A stretch of 64,000 bases of DNA from positions 1 to 64,000 of the forward strand of contig JAEUPJ010000041.1 of NCBI GenBank assembly GCA_016790285.1, given 5' to 3'. The notes under the pieces were generated by a model. The model made no database searches. It was not told the DNA's origin and saw only the letters and a program-made list of their open reading frames with translations. Source of the DNA: Roseateles sp. (GTDB lineage Bacteria > Pseudomonadota > Gammaproteobacteria > Burkholderiales > Burkholderiaceae_C). Shown piece after piece: positions 26,640-35,078 of this stretch (positions are counted from its first letter, which is position 1; each line of letters opens with the position of its first letter). The translations under genes and the position numbers were made by a program.

Positions 26640-26642
26640 CGC

Positions 26643-27320
26643 TCAGCAGCCCTCGATGTGCAGGGCCTGGCCGCTGCCCCAGGGCAGCAGGCGCCCGCGC
26701 GCGAGCACGGCGTCGGGCCAGGCGGTCTCCACGAGCAGGCAGGCCGCGGGCAGCGGCGGCAGCTCGCCGGCCCAGCCCATCAGCGCCTCGACGGCCACCG
26801 GCGCCTCCCAGCGCGCCACCAGCTGCCACGGCAGGTCGCCCGCGTGGGCGGGCTCGCTGCGCGCGCGGGCGCGCTGGCAGGGGGCGTCCAGCAGCAGCAG
26901 GCCGCCGGGATCGAGCGCGGCGCGCTCGTCGTCGGTGAAGCGCCACTGCGCCAGCAGGCACTCGGCCGGCACGGGCTGCCACTGCACGCCGGGCAGCGCG
27001 GGGGCCTGGGCCAGGGCGCGCAGGGTGGCCCACGGCAGGGTCAGCTGGGCCTGGGCGCGCGCGCCCTGCCACAGCGCCCGCGCGCCGCCGGCGGGCAGCG
27101 TGGGCTGCACGGCCCACTGCCAGTCAGGGGCGGGCGCCAGGCCCGTGGCCGCCAGCGCGTCGAGCAGTTCGCCCGCGAGGTCGAGCACCACGGCGGCCTC
27201 GGCGGCGCAGGGCGCGGCGCCGCCGGTCGAGACGCCCGGCGCCGTCACGCACAGGCTGGCCGGCCCGGCGCGGAAGTGCCAGGCCAGCGGCTCCTGCAGG
27301 GGTTGCAGCAGCGAGCTCAT
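26643..27320 (-). CDS. Probable T3SS cytoplasmic ring protein SctQ
   Basis: A 225-aa protein immediately upstream of sctR, where sctQ lies in most systems. The C-terminus (LARGRLLPWGSGQALHIEGC) fits a SPOA/FliN-type beta fold that builds the cytoplasmic sorting platform. It is shorter than typical HrcQ proteins (about 300 aa) and weakly conserved, so the call depends on position as much as on sequence. It overlaps the response-regulator gene by 4 nt. Confidence 0.75.
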   Translation of the reverse strand: MSSLLQPLQEPLAWHFRAGPASLCVTAPGVSTGGAAPCAAEAAVVLDLAGELLDALAATGLAPAPDWQWAVQPTLPAGGARALWQGARAQAQLTLPWATLRALAQAPALPGVQWQPVPAECLLAQWRFTDDERAALDPGGLLLLDAPCQRARARSEPAHAGDLPWQLVARWEAPVAVEALMGWAGELPPLPAACLLVETAWPDAVLARGRLLPWGSGQALHIEGC

Positions 27321-27958
27321 GCGCGCCGGCTCACCATGATGCGCGTGAGCTCGGTCACCGAGCGCGCCTTCATCTTGCGCATGCCGCGCGAGCGGTAGAG
27401 CTCCACGCTCTTGAGCGAGAGGTTGATCTCGTCGGCGATCTGCTTGTTCATGAGGCCCTTCACCACCAGCGACAGCACCTGCCGCTCACGCGGCGAGAGC
27501 GACTGCGCCCGGCGCTCGAACTCCTCGCGCGAGCCTTCCACCTCGGTGTCCAGCCCCGGGTCGAGGTCTGCGGGGGCAAAGGCGCGGTCCAGCGCAGCGC
27601 TCAGGGCCACGTCGTCCAGGGGCTTTTCCAGCAGCGAGACGGCGCCGCGCTTTTGCATGGCGGCCACGGCCAGCGGCACGTCCGCGTGGCCGCTCATGTA
27701 GATGACGGGCAGGTGGATGCCGCGTTCGTGCAGCGCGTCGTGCAGGTCCAGCCCCGACAGCTCGGGCATGCGCACGTCCAGCATCAGGCAGGTGGACTCG
27801 GGCCAGGGCGTGCCCACGGCCACGCGGGCCAGGGACTGCAGCGCGTCGCGCGGGTCGCTCCAGTCGCGCACCTGGCAGCCGAAGCCTTCGAGCCAGAAAC
27901 GCAGCGAGTCGCGGAACTCGTGGTTGTCGTCCACCACGTAAATCTGACGAGGGGTCAT
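27317..27958 (-). CDS. FixJ/NarL-type response regulator within T3SS operon
   Basis: A 213-aa protein. The receiver domain (1-125) has acidic residues Asp10-Asp11, phospho-acceptor Asp61 (LMLDVRMPE) and Lys near 108. The LuxR-type HTH (about 150-213) includes LSPRERQVLSLVVKGLMNKQ and the recognition helix near SLKSVELYRSR. It is the partner of the adjacent kinase, with the ATG overlapping its stop. It may bind the CCTA-N4-TAGG inverted repeats upstream of sctU (inference). Confidence 0.93.
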   Translation of the reverse strand: MTPRQIYVVDDNHEFRDSLRFWLEGFGCQVRDWSDPRDALQSLARVAVGTPWPESTCLMLDVRMPELSGLDLHDALHERGIHLPVIYMSGHADVPLAVAAMQKRGAVSLLEKPLDDVALSAALDRAFAPADLDPGLDTEVEGSREEFERRAQSLSPRERQVLSLVVKGLMNKQIADEINLSLKSVELYRSRGMRKMKARSVTELTRIMVSRRA

Positions 27959-29016
27959 GCCGTCTTCTCCAGAGTGGGTTGGGTCGCGGCCACCGCGATG
28001 GGCAGCGCGAAGTGAAAGCAGCACCCGCCGGCATCGCGCCGCGAGAACCAGAGCCGGCCCTGGTGCATCTCGATGAGCGAGCGGCAGATGGACAGCCCCA
28101 GCCCCATGCCGTTGGGCTTGGTGGAGCTGAAGGGCAGGAAGAGCCGCGCCTCGGTCTGCGGCGTGATGCCCGGGCCGTTGTCGGCCACGCGCAGCTCGGC
28201 GCGGCCGCCGTCCAGCTGCAGCTCGATGTCGATGAGCGGCTCGCCCGGGCGGTCCAGTCGCAGCGCGTCCAGCGCGTTGCGCAGCAGGTTGATCAGCACC
28301 TGCTGCAGCATCACTGCGTCGCCCTGCACGGGCACGGGCTGCGCGGGCAGGCGCAGCGTGAGCTGCACGGCCTCGCGCTGCAGGTCCCAGTCGAGCAGGG
28401 CCAGGCTCTCGTGCACGAGGGCGACGAGGTCGAGCAGCTCGGTGTTCGGCTGGCGCGACTGCGTGTACTCGCGTACGCGGCCGATGATCTGGCTGGCGTA
28501 CGTCACCTGCTGCACGGCCTTGTCCAGCGCGGCGAGTTCGTCGGTGCTGTCGGGGTGCTTGCGCGCCAGGCGCAGCTTCAGGCCGCGCAGCAGGTTGGCC
28601 GTGGCGCCGATGGGCTGGTTCAGCTCGTGGGCGAGCACACTGCCCATCTCGCTGACGGTCAGCGAGCGCGAGGTGAAGAGCAGGCCCTCGCGGTCGTCGA
28701 GCTGGCGCTGCAGGTGGTGCAGCCGCGCGCGCTCGTCGGTCAGGCGCAGCAGCACGTGGCGGGCGTCCAGCGCCACGCGCTGGGCCGTGTACTCGCCACT
28801 CACGCCGCAGCGCGTGCGCGCGCCCAGCGGCGCCTCCAGCGCGCTGGCCAGGCCGTGCAGCGGCGCGGCCCAGTCGGCGGCCAGGCCGCCGGTATCGCCG
28901 GGCACCAGGGCCTGCATGGGCGCGTTCAGCGCGACGAGAAAGTCGCCGTCCAGCACGGCCAGGGCTTCGTCCAGCTCGCCCAGGGCGTGCAGCAGGTCGG
29001 CATCGATGCGGTTCAT
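27955..29016 (-). CDS. Sensor histidine kinase within T3SS operon
   Basis: A 353-aa kinase without membrane segments. After an N-terminal PAS-like region (1-105) come the dimerisation helix with His130 (VLAHELNQPIGA) and an HATPase domain with N-box NLLRNALDAL, G1 VADNGPGI and G2 GMGLGLSI. The H-box with NQP is typical of FixL/DctB-like (HPK4) kinases. Being soluble, it should sense a cytoplasmic cue. It is coupled to the regulator gene and to the upstream hypothetical by ATGA overlaps. Confidence 0.93.
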   Translation of the reverse strand: MNRIDADLLHALGELDEALAVLDGDFLVALNAPMQALVPGDTGGLAADWAAPLHGLASALEAPLGARTRCGVSGEYTAQRVALDARHVLLRLTDERARLHHLQRQLDDREGLLFTSRSLTVSEMGSVLAHELNQPIGATANLLRGLKLRLARKHPDSTDELAALDKAVQQVTYASQIIGRVREYTQSRQPNTELLDLVALVHESLALLDWDLQREAVQLTLRLPAQPVPVQGDAVMLQQVLINLLRNALDALRLDRPGEPLIDIELQLDGGRAELRVADNGPGITPQTEARLFLPFSSTKPNGMGLGLSICRSLIEMHQGRLWFSRRDAGGCCFHFALPIAVAATQPTLEKTA

Positions 29017-29963
29017 GGGCCCTCCTGCGGCCACAGGGTCTGGTTGCACAGCAGCCAGGTGAGTGAAGGGCGCTCGGCCAGCAGCGCGCGCAGGCTGGGC
29101 GCCGCGGGAGCCTGCACGAGCACGGCCGTCCAGTGCGCGATGCCGGGGGCGACGTCGCCCAGGCGCAGCTCGCAGCTGACCTGGCCCGGCGGCAGCGCAG
29201 CCTGGCCGGTGCTGGCGCCGCTCGCGCCCAGCTCGCGCAGCGTGCGTGGCCGCCCCTGCGGGCCGAGGCCCAGCCGCACCGCCCACCAGCGCTCGGCACT
29301 GGCCGGGCGCGCGGCGCGCCAGTGGGCCGGCCAGCGCCGCCACTGCCACACCGAGGCGTCGCGGCTGGCCTGCAGGCTGGCCAGGCCGGCCGGGCTGGCC
29401 AGCAGCACGGGCAGGCCCACGCACCAGGCCTGCACCGCCGGGCGCAGTGCCGCGGCAGAGGCTGGCGCTGCGGCCGCCTCGCGCAGCCGCGTGAGCAGGG
29501 CCTGCGCCCAGGCGGGCACGGGTGCTGCGTTGGCGGCCTCCATCACGCCGCCCAGGTCGGGCAGGTCGTCGGCGCTGTTGCTGGGGTTGTCGCCGTGGTT
29601 GTCGCCCTCATCGTCGCCGAGGTCCTCGAACAGCTGCCGCCACGCGGGCGCGTCGGCCACGCGCCAGTGCAGCTCGGGGCCGTTTGTCAGCCGCAGGGGC
29701 TGCAGCAGCACGGGCGCCATGGGCAGCACGGCGCCTGTCGGGTCGGGCTGGCGCAGCAGCGGGGGCGGCGCGTCGGGCCCGCGGCTCGCCGCGGCGGCGG
29801 GCAGCGCCACCGCAGGCGTGGTGGCGGCCATGGCGTCGCTGCCCGGCGCCAGCATCGTGGGCGGCGCGGCCTCGGCTTCCTGCAGCGAGGCCTGCAACAG
29901 GGCCTGCCAGGTCTCGCTCGGTGCGCCGGCCTGCAGTGCGCTGATGGCGTTGATGCCGCTCAC
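29013..29963 (-). CDS. T3SS-linked hypothetical protein
   Basis: A 316-aa protein, Ala/Leu/Trp-rich in its C-terminal half with an acidic linker (DDEGDNHGDN) near residue 120. There is no signal peptide or membrane helix. It is coupled to sctP upstream and to the kinase downstream by 4-nt overlaps. It could be a cryptic large-form SctQ N-terminal part or a chaperone. The C-terminal region with CELRLGDVAPGIAHWT looks beta-rich. I do not recognise the family. Confidence 0.6.
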   Translation of the reverse strand: MSGINAISALQAGAPSETWQALLQASLQEAEAAPPTMLAPGSDAMAATTPAVALPAAAASRGPDAPPPLLRQPDPTGAVLPMAPVLLQPLRLTNGPELHWRVADAPAWRQLFEDLGDDEGDNHGDNPSNSADDLPDLGGVMEAANAAPVPAWAQALLTRLREAAAAPASAAALRPAVQAWCVGLPVLLASPAGLASLQASRDASVWQWRRWPAHWRAARPASAERWWAVRLGLGPQGRPRTLRELGASGASTGQAALPPGQVSCELRLGDVAPGIAHWTAVLVQAPAAPSLRALLAERPSLTWLLCNQTLWPQEGP

Positions 29964-30640
29964 GGAGCCACCTCGTCCACGGGGCCGTCCCGGTCGCTGG
30001 GCAGCTCGCTGGCGCGCTGGCCGGCGCGCAGCCGCGAGCGCATGAGGTCGTGGCCCGCATCGCGCAGGCGGCGGTCGAGGTCGGCGAGTTGCTGCCGGGC
30101 CTGCAGCGCCATGACCGGCGGCACGCGCAGCTCCAGCGACAGCGGCGCCTGCGGCTGGGCCTGCTCGATGTGCAGCTGCCAGCCCGGTGCCGCTGCGGGC
30201 AGCTCCAGCTGCCAGACGCGCGCGGTGGCCGGCGCAAGCCGCGGGGGCTCGGCGACCTGGCGTGCCGCCTCGGCCACGCGCGCCGCCGTCGGGCTCACGG
30301 GTTCGGGGCTGCGCGCCGTGACTGGCGCGGGCGGCGCCTGCGGTGCCGCAGCGGCGGGTGTCGGCGCCAGCCAGAGCGGCATCGGCATGAAGGGCCGCGG
30401 CGCGGCGCCTTCCTCGGCGCCTACCTCGAAGCCTTCCTCGGCACCTTCCTCCGCGCGGTCCTCGGGGTCTTGCGGCGCGGGTGCCTGCGCCCGGCCATAG
30501 GCCTGGCGCCAGTCACGGGCGGCGGCGGGGGTGTCGTCGCCCGCGCGCGAGCGGGCCTTCTGGACGGAGGCCGGGGCAGCGTCCAGTCCGGAAGCCAGCG
30601 CGGCAGTCGGCGGCGTGAACAGGGGCGGCAGCAGCTTCAT
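29960..30640 (-). CDS. Probable T3SS needle-length / substrate-switch protein SctP (HpaP-like)
   Basis: A 226-aa protein: a long Pro/Ala/Glu-rich disordered N-terminal half, then a compact C-terminal domain (about 140-215; LELRVPPVMALQARQQLADLDRRLRDAGHD). This is the layout of YscP/HpaP proteins, which measure needle length and switch substrate class by contacting SctU. Its place after sctO is the canonical one. The family is poorly conserved, so confidence depends on architecture and position. Confidence 0.72.
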   Translation of the reverse strand: MKLLPPLFTPPTAALASGLDAAPASVQKARSRAGDDTPAAARDWRQAYGRAQAPAPQDPEDRAEEGAEEGFEVGAEEGAAPRPFMPMPLWLAPTPAAAAPQAPPAPVTARSPEPVSPTAARVAEAARQVAEPPRLAPATARVWQLELPAAAPGWQLHIEQAQPQAPLSLELRVPPVMALQARQQLADLDRRLRDAGHDLMRSRLRAGQRASELPSDRDGPVDEVAP

Positions 30641-30649
30641 GGCAGGGGC

Positions 30650-31132
30650 TCAGTGGTTCGCGCGCCGCGCGTCTTCGCTGTCCAGCTCGGCCTGCTGTTC
30701 GCGGGCCTGCGACAGGGCCTGGCGCTGAGCCTGCAAGGTGGCGTCGACGGCGTCCTCGCGCGCCTGGGCGCGGGCGAGCTCGGTGCGGCGCAGCGCGAGC
30801 GTGGTGCGCACCTCATGCAGGGCTTCGTTCTCGTCCAGCAGCGCGTACTCGTCGCGCTCCAGCCGTTCGGCCAGCGCGGCGCGGTGGGCCACGAGCTGCT
30901 CGCCCCAGCGCGGCATGTCCACGCTGCCGGCGCCGCCCCAGTGCTGGGCCAGGGCGTCCAGGCGCGCGCGGCCGGCGTCGATCAGGGCCTGCCGGGCCTC
31001 GATGGCCTGCAGCGCCTGGCGCTCGGCGGCCTGCGCGGCGGCCAGGGCCTGGCGCGCGCGCTGCACGCGCAGCTGGCGCAGGCGCAGCCACTGGCGGGCA
31101 TCAGCGGTGGGCAGCCGGGCTGGCAGGGTCAT
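30650..31132 (-). CDS. Probable T3SS stalk protein SctO (HrpB7/YscO-like)
   Basis: A 160-aa protein, almost entirely charged heptad-like helix rich in Arg, Glu, Ala and Gln, as expected for the two-helix coiled coil of YscO/FliJ that rotates in the ATPase. It follows sctN with a 4-nt overlap, the standard position. Sequence conservation in this family is minimal, so the structural pattern and location carry the call. Confidence 0.82.
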   Translation of the reverse strand: MTLPARLPTADARQWLRLRQLRVQRARQALAAAQAAERQALQAIEARQALIDAGRARLDALAQHWGGAGSVDMPRWGEQLVAHRAALAERLERDEYALLDENEALHEVRTTLALRRTELARAQAREDAVDATLQAQRQALSQAREQQAELDSEDARRANH

Positions 31133-32463
31133 TGCACGATCTCTCGCAGGTGCTGCAGGCTGCCGTCCCAGTCGCTGGGCTCGTGCGTGCCTTGCTGCAG
31201 CAGGGCCTTGATCTGCGGCATGCGCTCGATGGCCTGGTCAGCCAGCGGGTCGCTGCCGGCCTGGTACTCGCCCACGCGCAGCAGGAACTCCACCTCCTTG
31301 TAGCGCGCCATCAGGGCACGCACATGGGCGGCGTCGCGCTGCTGCTCGGGGGCGGTCACGCGTGTGAACACGCGGCTCGCGCTGGCGAGCACGTCGATGG
31401 CCGGGTAGTGCTGCGACTGGGCCAGCGCGCGCGAGAGCACCAGGTGGCCGTCCAGGATGGAGCGCACCTCCTCGGCCACCGGGTCGCTGCCTTCCTCGTC
31501 TTCGGCCAGCACCGTGTAGAAGGCCGTGATGGAGCCGTGGGCGTCGTTGCCCGCGCGCTCGAACAGCCGCGGCAGCTCGGCAAACACCGAAGGCGGGTAG
31601 CCGCGCCGCACGGCGGGCTCGTGCGCGGCCAGGCCCAGCTCGCGCAGGCCGCGGGCAAAGCGCGTGACCGAGTCCATCATCAGCACCACCCGCGCGCCCT
31701 CGGCGCGAAAGCCTTCGGCGATGGCCGTGGCCGCATGCGCCGCGCGCACGCGCTCCAGCGCCGGCCGGTCGGAGGTGGACACCACCACCACCGAGCGCGC
31801 CAGGCCCTCGGCGCCGAGGCTGTCCTCCAGGAACTCGCGCACCTCGCGGCCGCGCTCGCCGATCAGGCCGATGACGTTGACCTCGGCCTGCGTGTTGCGC
31901 GCGAGCATGCCCAGCAGCGTCGACTTGCCGCCGCCGGCCATCGCGAAGATGCCCACGCGCTGGCCCTCGCCCACGGTGAGCAGGGTGTCGACAGCCCGCA
32001 CGCCGCACACCAGCGGCGCGTGCACCGGGCGCCGCTGCAGTGGCGACGGCGCCTCGCGGTACAGCGGCACGCGCGGCAGGGCGGTCAGCGGCGGGCCGCC
32101 GTCCAGCGGCTGGCCGAAGGCGTCGATCACGCGCCCGAGCAGGCCGCGGCCACTGGGCAGCTGGGCCACGTCCTGCAGCACTTCCACCGCCGCGCCCACC
32201 GGCACGCCGTGCAGCGAGCCGAGCGGCGCGAGCACGGCCTCATGGTCCTGGAAGCCGATGACCTCGGCCAGCAGCCCCGGCTCCTGCGGGCGCTGTGGGT
32301 CGAACACGCGGCAGCTCTGGCCCACGCGGGCCTGCACGCCGGTGGCGCGCATCAGCGTGCCGCCGGCCTGCACCACGCGGCCGAGCGTGGCCACGGTGCG
32401 CGCCTGCATCAGGCTGCGGCGCAGCAGCTCGGTGCCGGTCTCCACGTGCAGGGCGGGCGTCAC
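31129..32463 (-). CDS. T3SS ATPase SctN (HrcN/YscN)
   Basis: A 444-aa FliI/F1-beta type ATPase. The P-loop AMAGGGKST is at 174-182, the conserved IGLIGERGREVREF follows at 198-211, and Walker B is near VVLMMDSVTR. It unfolds and feeds substrates and releases chaperones at the cytoplasmic face. Length and order sctL-N-O are typical. The gene overlaps sctL and sctO by 4 nt each. Confidence 0.97.
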   Translation of the reverse strand: MTPALHVETGTELLRRSLMQARTVATLGRVVQAGGTLMRATGVQARVGQSCRVFDPQRPQEPGLLAEVIGFQDHEAVLAPLGSLHGVPVGAAVEVLQDVAQLPSGRGLLGRVIDAFGQPLDGGPPLTALPRVPLYREAPSPLQRRPVHAPLVCGVRAVDTLLTVGEGQRVGIFAMAGGGKSTLLGMLARNTQAEVNVIGLIGERGREVREFLEDSLGAEGLARSVVVVSTSDRPALERVRAAHAATAIAEGFRAEGARVVLMMDSVTRFARGLRELGLAAHEPAVRRGYPPSVFAELPRLFERAGNDAHGSITAFYTVLAEDEEGSDPVAEEVRSILDGHLVLSRALAQSQHYPAIDVLASASRVFTRVTAPEQQRDAAHVRALMARYKEVEFLLRVGEYQAGSDPLADQAIERMPQIKALLQQGTHEPSDWDGSLQHLREIVQ

Positions 32464-33095
32464 GGCTGCACGCCCCAGGTGCGGGCCAGGCGCTGGACCT
32501 GCGTGGCCAGGCTCGCGTCGGCCGTGCCGAACTCCGTGGTCAGGCGGCAGTCCGTCTCGGCGAGGTCGGGGTCGGCGATGAGCTCGGCGCGGGCCAGGCC
32601 GGCGCGGTCGTCCGGGTCGGCGGCCTGCAGTGCGGCGCGCAGGCCGGCGAGCTGGCCCGGGTGCACGTGCAGCCGCCAGGTGCGTGCCGGCAGCAGCTCT
32701 CGCGCCGCCTGGGCGGCGAGCCGGGCGAGGGCTTCATCGCCGGGCAGCGTGCCCAGCAGCTTGTGAAACACCTCCAGCGCCAGGCGCCCCACGTCCTGCT
32801 GCAGCTGCTCGCGGGCGGCCTCCTGCTGGCGGGCCAGCGCGGCGAGGGCATCGGCGGCCTGGGCGCGCACGTGGGCCTGGGCGTCGGCCAGGCCGCGCTC
32901 ACGGCCCTGCGCGCAGGCCTCGTCGCAGGCGGCGGCGATGCGGGCCTGCTCGGCGGCGAGCAGTGCGTGCAGTTGGGCCAGCAGCTGCTCGGCCTGCTGC
33001 AGCGCGGGCACCTCGGCCGCGCGCAGCACGCGGCGGTCGGAGGCGATGCCGTGCCGGCTGGCCGGGTCGCGGTGCCAGAGCATGAAGCCGCTCAT
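32460..33095 (-). CDS. T3SS ATPase regulator SctL (HrpB5/YscL)
   Basis: A 211-aa protein with a long helical middle (about 30-130) rich in Ala/Gln/Glu and a C-terminal V-ATPase-E-like region (ELIADPDLAETDCRLTTEFG). The TDCRLTTEFG-type end is characteristic of SctL/FliH. It links the ATPase to the sorting platform. The ATG at 33095 overlaps the sctK stop. Confidence 0.9.
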   Translation of the reverse strand: MSGFMLWHRDPASRHGIASDRRVLRAAEVPALQQAEQLLAQLHALLAAEQARIAAACDEACAQGRERGLADAQAHVRAQAADALAALARQQEAAREQLQQDVGRLALEVFHKLLGTLPGDEALARLAAQAARELLPARTWRLHVHPGQLAGLRAALQAADPDDRAGLARAELIADPDLAETDCRLTTEFGTADASLATQVQRLARTWGVQP

Positions 33096-33607
33096 GCGGG
33101 TACCTCCGCCTGCAGGGCCAGGGTCTCGCGCAGCACGGCCAGCGCGGTGGCCTGGGGCATCACCCAGGCGCCCACGGCGCCCAGGCGGCGGCTGGCGGCA
33201 TGGCGCAGCGCGCCGTGGGGCAGGCCGGCCAGCAGCACGGCGGCGCCCGCTTCGGTGAACTGCTGCGCCAGGGCCTCGGCGGTGGTGAGCTGGGGCCAGT
33301 CCACGAGCTTGCCCGGCACGCCCTCGGGCAGGGCCGGCCAGTCCGGGGCGCTGCGCAGGGCTCGCCACCACGGCGCGCCCAGGGCCGCGCGCGCGAGTTC
33401 GCGCAGCGGCCCGGCAATCCAAAGCCGCAGCGCCGGCGCGGCCAGCACCGAGCCGCAACGGCGCGCGAGCGCCAGCAGCTCGTCGCGTTCCAGCGCCAGC
33501 CAGGCCGGCGCCGCGTCCAGCTGCGACCAGGTCAGCGCGCGGGCTTCGACCGGCACGTCGGCGAGCAGGCGTTGCGCCACGGCGGCGCGCAGGGCGCGGT
33601 CAGTCAT
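33092..33607 (-). CDS. Probable T3SS sorting-platform protein SctK (HrpB4-like)
   Basis: A 171-aa protein, Leu/Ala/Trp-rich, with no membrane segment. Its place between sctJ and sctL equals hrpB4 in Xanthomonas/Ralstonia hrp clusters, whose product is the SctK-type adaptor between the inner ring and SctQ. Sequence conservation of SctK is low, so this rests largely on synteny. The ATG at 33607 overlaps the sctJ end by 8 nt. Confidence 0.75.
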   Translation of the reverse strand: MTDRALRAAVAQRLLADVPVEARALTWSQLDAAPAWLALERDELLALARRCGSVLAAPALRLWIAGPLRELARAALGAPWWRALRSAPDWPALPEGVPGKLVDWPQLTTAEALAQQFTEAGAAVLLAGLPHGALRHAASRRLGAVGAWVMPQATALAVLRETLALQAEVPA

Positions 33608-34334
33608 CGAGGCGGCCCTCCAGCGCCAGGGGCTGCGCACTGCGGCGGCGCCGCCAGGCCAGCCAGCCCGCCGTGCCCAGGCTCGTGGCGCCCAGGCCCA
33701 GCGACAGCGCCAGCACCACCGGCGGCAGCCCGGCCTCGGTGGGCACGGGGACGGCCGGCGTGGCCTCGGCCGCGAAGGCGACGACGGACACGCTGTCGTA
33801 GGGCAGGCCCTCCACGCTGTTCACGACGAGGGCGCGCACCTTGGGCAGCAGCGCCTCCACGTTCAGCCCTGGGCGGTGCTTGATCATGACCGAGGCGGAC
33901 GCGGGCTGCACCTTGTCGGACAGCGGGTGGCGCTCGGGCACCACCAGCGTCACGCGGGCCTGCAGCACGCCGTCGATGCTGGTGAGGGTGTGCGAGAGCT
34001 CCTGCGAGAGCGCGTGCATCAGCCGCGCCCGCTCTTCCACGGGCGTGGAGACGAAGCCCTCGCGCTTGAAGACCTTGCCCAGGCTGTCGAAGTCCTCGCG
34101 GGGCAGGCCCTGGGCCTTGAGGATCTGCACCGCGCGGGCGAAGTCCGCCTCGCCGGTGGTGACCTCGAAGCCGTCCTCGCGCGCTACCTTCTGCGCCGGC
34201 ACGCCCGACAGGCGCAGGGCCGAGACCATGTCGTTGGCCTGGCGCTCGTCGAGCTTGGCGTAGAGGGTCTGCTCGCCGCAGGCGGTGAGCAGCGCCGCGA
34301 AGGCGAGCGTGAGGAGGCTTCGAAGGGGTTTCAT
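33600..34334 (-). CDS. T3SS inner-membrane ring lipoprotein SctJ (HrcJ/YscJ)
   Basis: A 244-aa protein with a lipobox (AALLTAC) giving lipidated Cys19. The two YscJ/FliF ring-building motifs follow (LDERQANDMVSALRLSGVPA and later VKVQPASASVMIKHRPG-like text) and a C-terminal membrane helix lies at about 205-228. The start codon shares a base with the sctI stop. It forms the inner ring of the basal body with SctD. Confidence 0.96.
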   Translation of the reverse strand: MKPLRSLLTLAFAALLTACGEQTLYAKLDERQANDMVSALRLSGVPAQKVAREDGFEVTTGEADFARAVQILKAQGLPREDFDSLGKVFKREGFVSTPVEERARLMHALSQELSHTLTSIDGVLQARVTLVVPERHPLSDKVQPASASVMIKHRPGLNVEALLPKVRALVVNSVEGLPYDSVSVVAFAAEATPAVPVPTEAGLPPVVLALSLGLGATSLGTAGWLAWRRRRSAQPLALEGRLDD

Positions 34335-34750
34335 CACGATTGCTGGCGGAAGAGTTGCTGCAAGCCTTCGGACGTCCGGTTGGCGATGTTGGACGTCAGC
34401 TGGCAATGGAACATGAACTCCTGGCAGCGCACCGTCAGGTTGACGAGTTCGCCCGGCGTGAGCGCCTGGCCGGAAGCCGCCGCGGCGCGCGCATCGCGGC
34501 CGAGCGAAGCCGCTTCGGCGTTGATGTGCTCCAGGGGTTGCACGAGGCGCTGCATGGCCACGCCGCTGGGTTCGCTGGCCGGCTGCAGGCGCTGCAGCGC
34601 GCCGGCCATGGCGCGCTCGAAGCCCGCCACGTCGCCCGCCGCGGGCGGCATGCCCAGCTGCGACAGCGACGCGCCGGCGCCGAGTTGCACGTCGGCGACG
34701 GGCCCCGCGCCCGCGGCGCCGGGCGCTGCGATGGCGAGGCTCGCGTTCAC
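34334..34750 (-). CDS. T3SS inner rod protein SctI (HrpB2)
   Basis: A 138-aa protein whose C-terminal 45 residues carry the HrpB2 signature: VRCQEFMFHCQLTSNIANRT then LQQLFRQQS. HrpB2/SctI forms the inner rod and is an early secreted substrate. The N-terminal part is low-complexity and probably disordered before assembly. It overlaps the upstream filament-like gene by 4 nt. Confidence 0.9.
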   Translation of the reverse strand: MNASLAIAAPGAAGAGPVADVQLGAGASLSQLGMPPAAGDVAGFERAMAGALQRLQPASEPSGVAMQRLVQPLEHINAEAASLGRDARAAAASGQALTPGELVNLTVRCQEFMFHCQLTSNIANRTSEGLQQLFRQQS

Positions 34751-35043
34751 TGCTTGCGAGCCATGGTTTCGAGGGCGGAGCCGACCGTGGAGACGGCCGT
34801 GTGCGAGCTGCTCGCCAGGAAGCTCATCTTCAGCGACATGGCGGTCAGCTCGGTCACGTCGGCAGGCTTGTCGCCGCCGGCGTTCATCGCGGCCGACTTG
34901 ACCTCGATGTCGTTGGCCTGCTTGTCCAGGGCCTGGCCCCAGGCGTCGGCCATGGCCTCGAACCAGGAGCCGCCGGTGGCTTTGCCGCCGTTCGTGCCGG
35001 TGACGGGGGCGGCGGCGAGGGTGTTCAGCAGAGTGTTGGACAT
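34747..35043 (-). CDS. Candidate T3SS needle/filament subunit
   Basis: A 98-aa secreted-type protein without a Sec signal, rich in Ala, Ser and Thr, with a hydrophobic amphipathic C-terminal helix ending in ALETMARKQ. Size, position just before the rod gene, and lack of Cys fit a needle (SctF) or pilin subunit, although the usual SctF PxxP loop is not obvious. The last residues MARKQ are also the end of the 236-aa protein at 44013-44723. ATG 35043 has a good ribosome site. Confidence 0.68.
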   Translation of the reverse strand: MSNTLLNTLAAAPVTGTNGGKATGGSWFEAMADAWGQALDKQANDIEVKSAAMNAGGDKPADVTELTAMSLKMSFLASSSHTAVSTVGSALETMARKQ

Positions 35044-35078
35044 GGGAACTCCTTGGGTGACAGGGGGGTGGGGGGAAC

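Noticed and set aside
31129-32463. Unusual P-loop in SctN (AMAGGGKST)
   Set aside because: It still fits A/G-x4-G-K-S/T and similar variants occur in injectisome ATPases, so it is not a defect.
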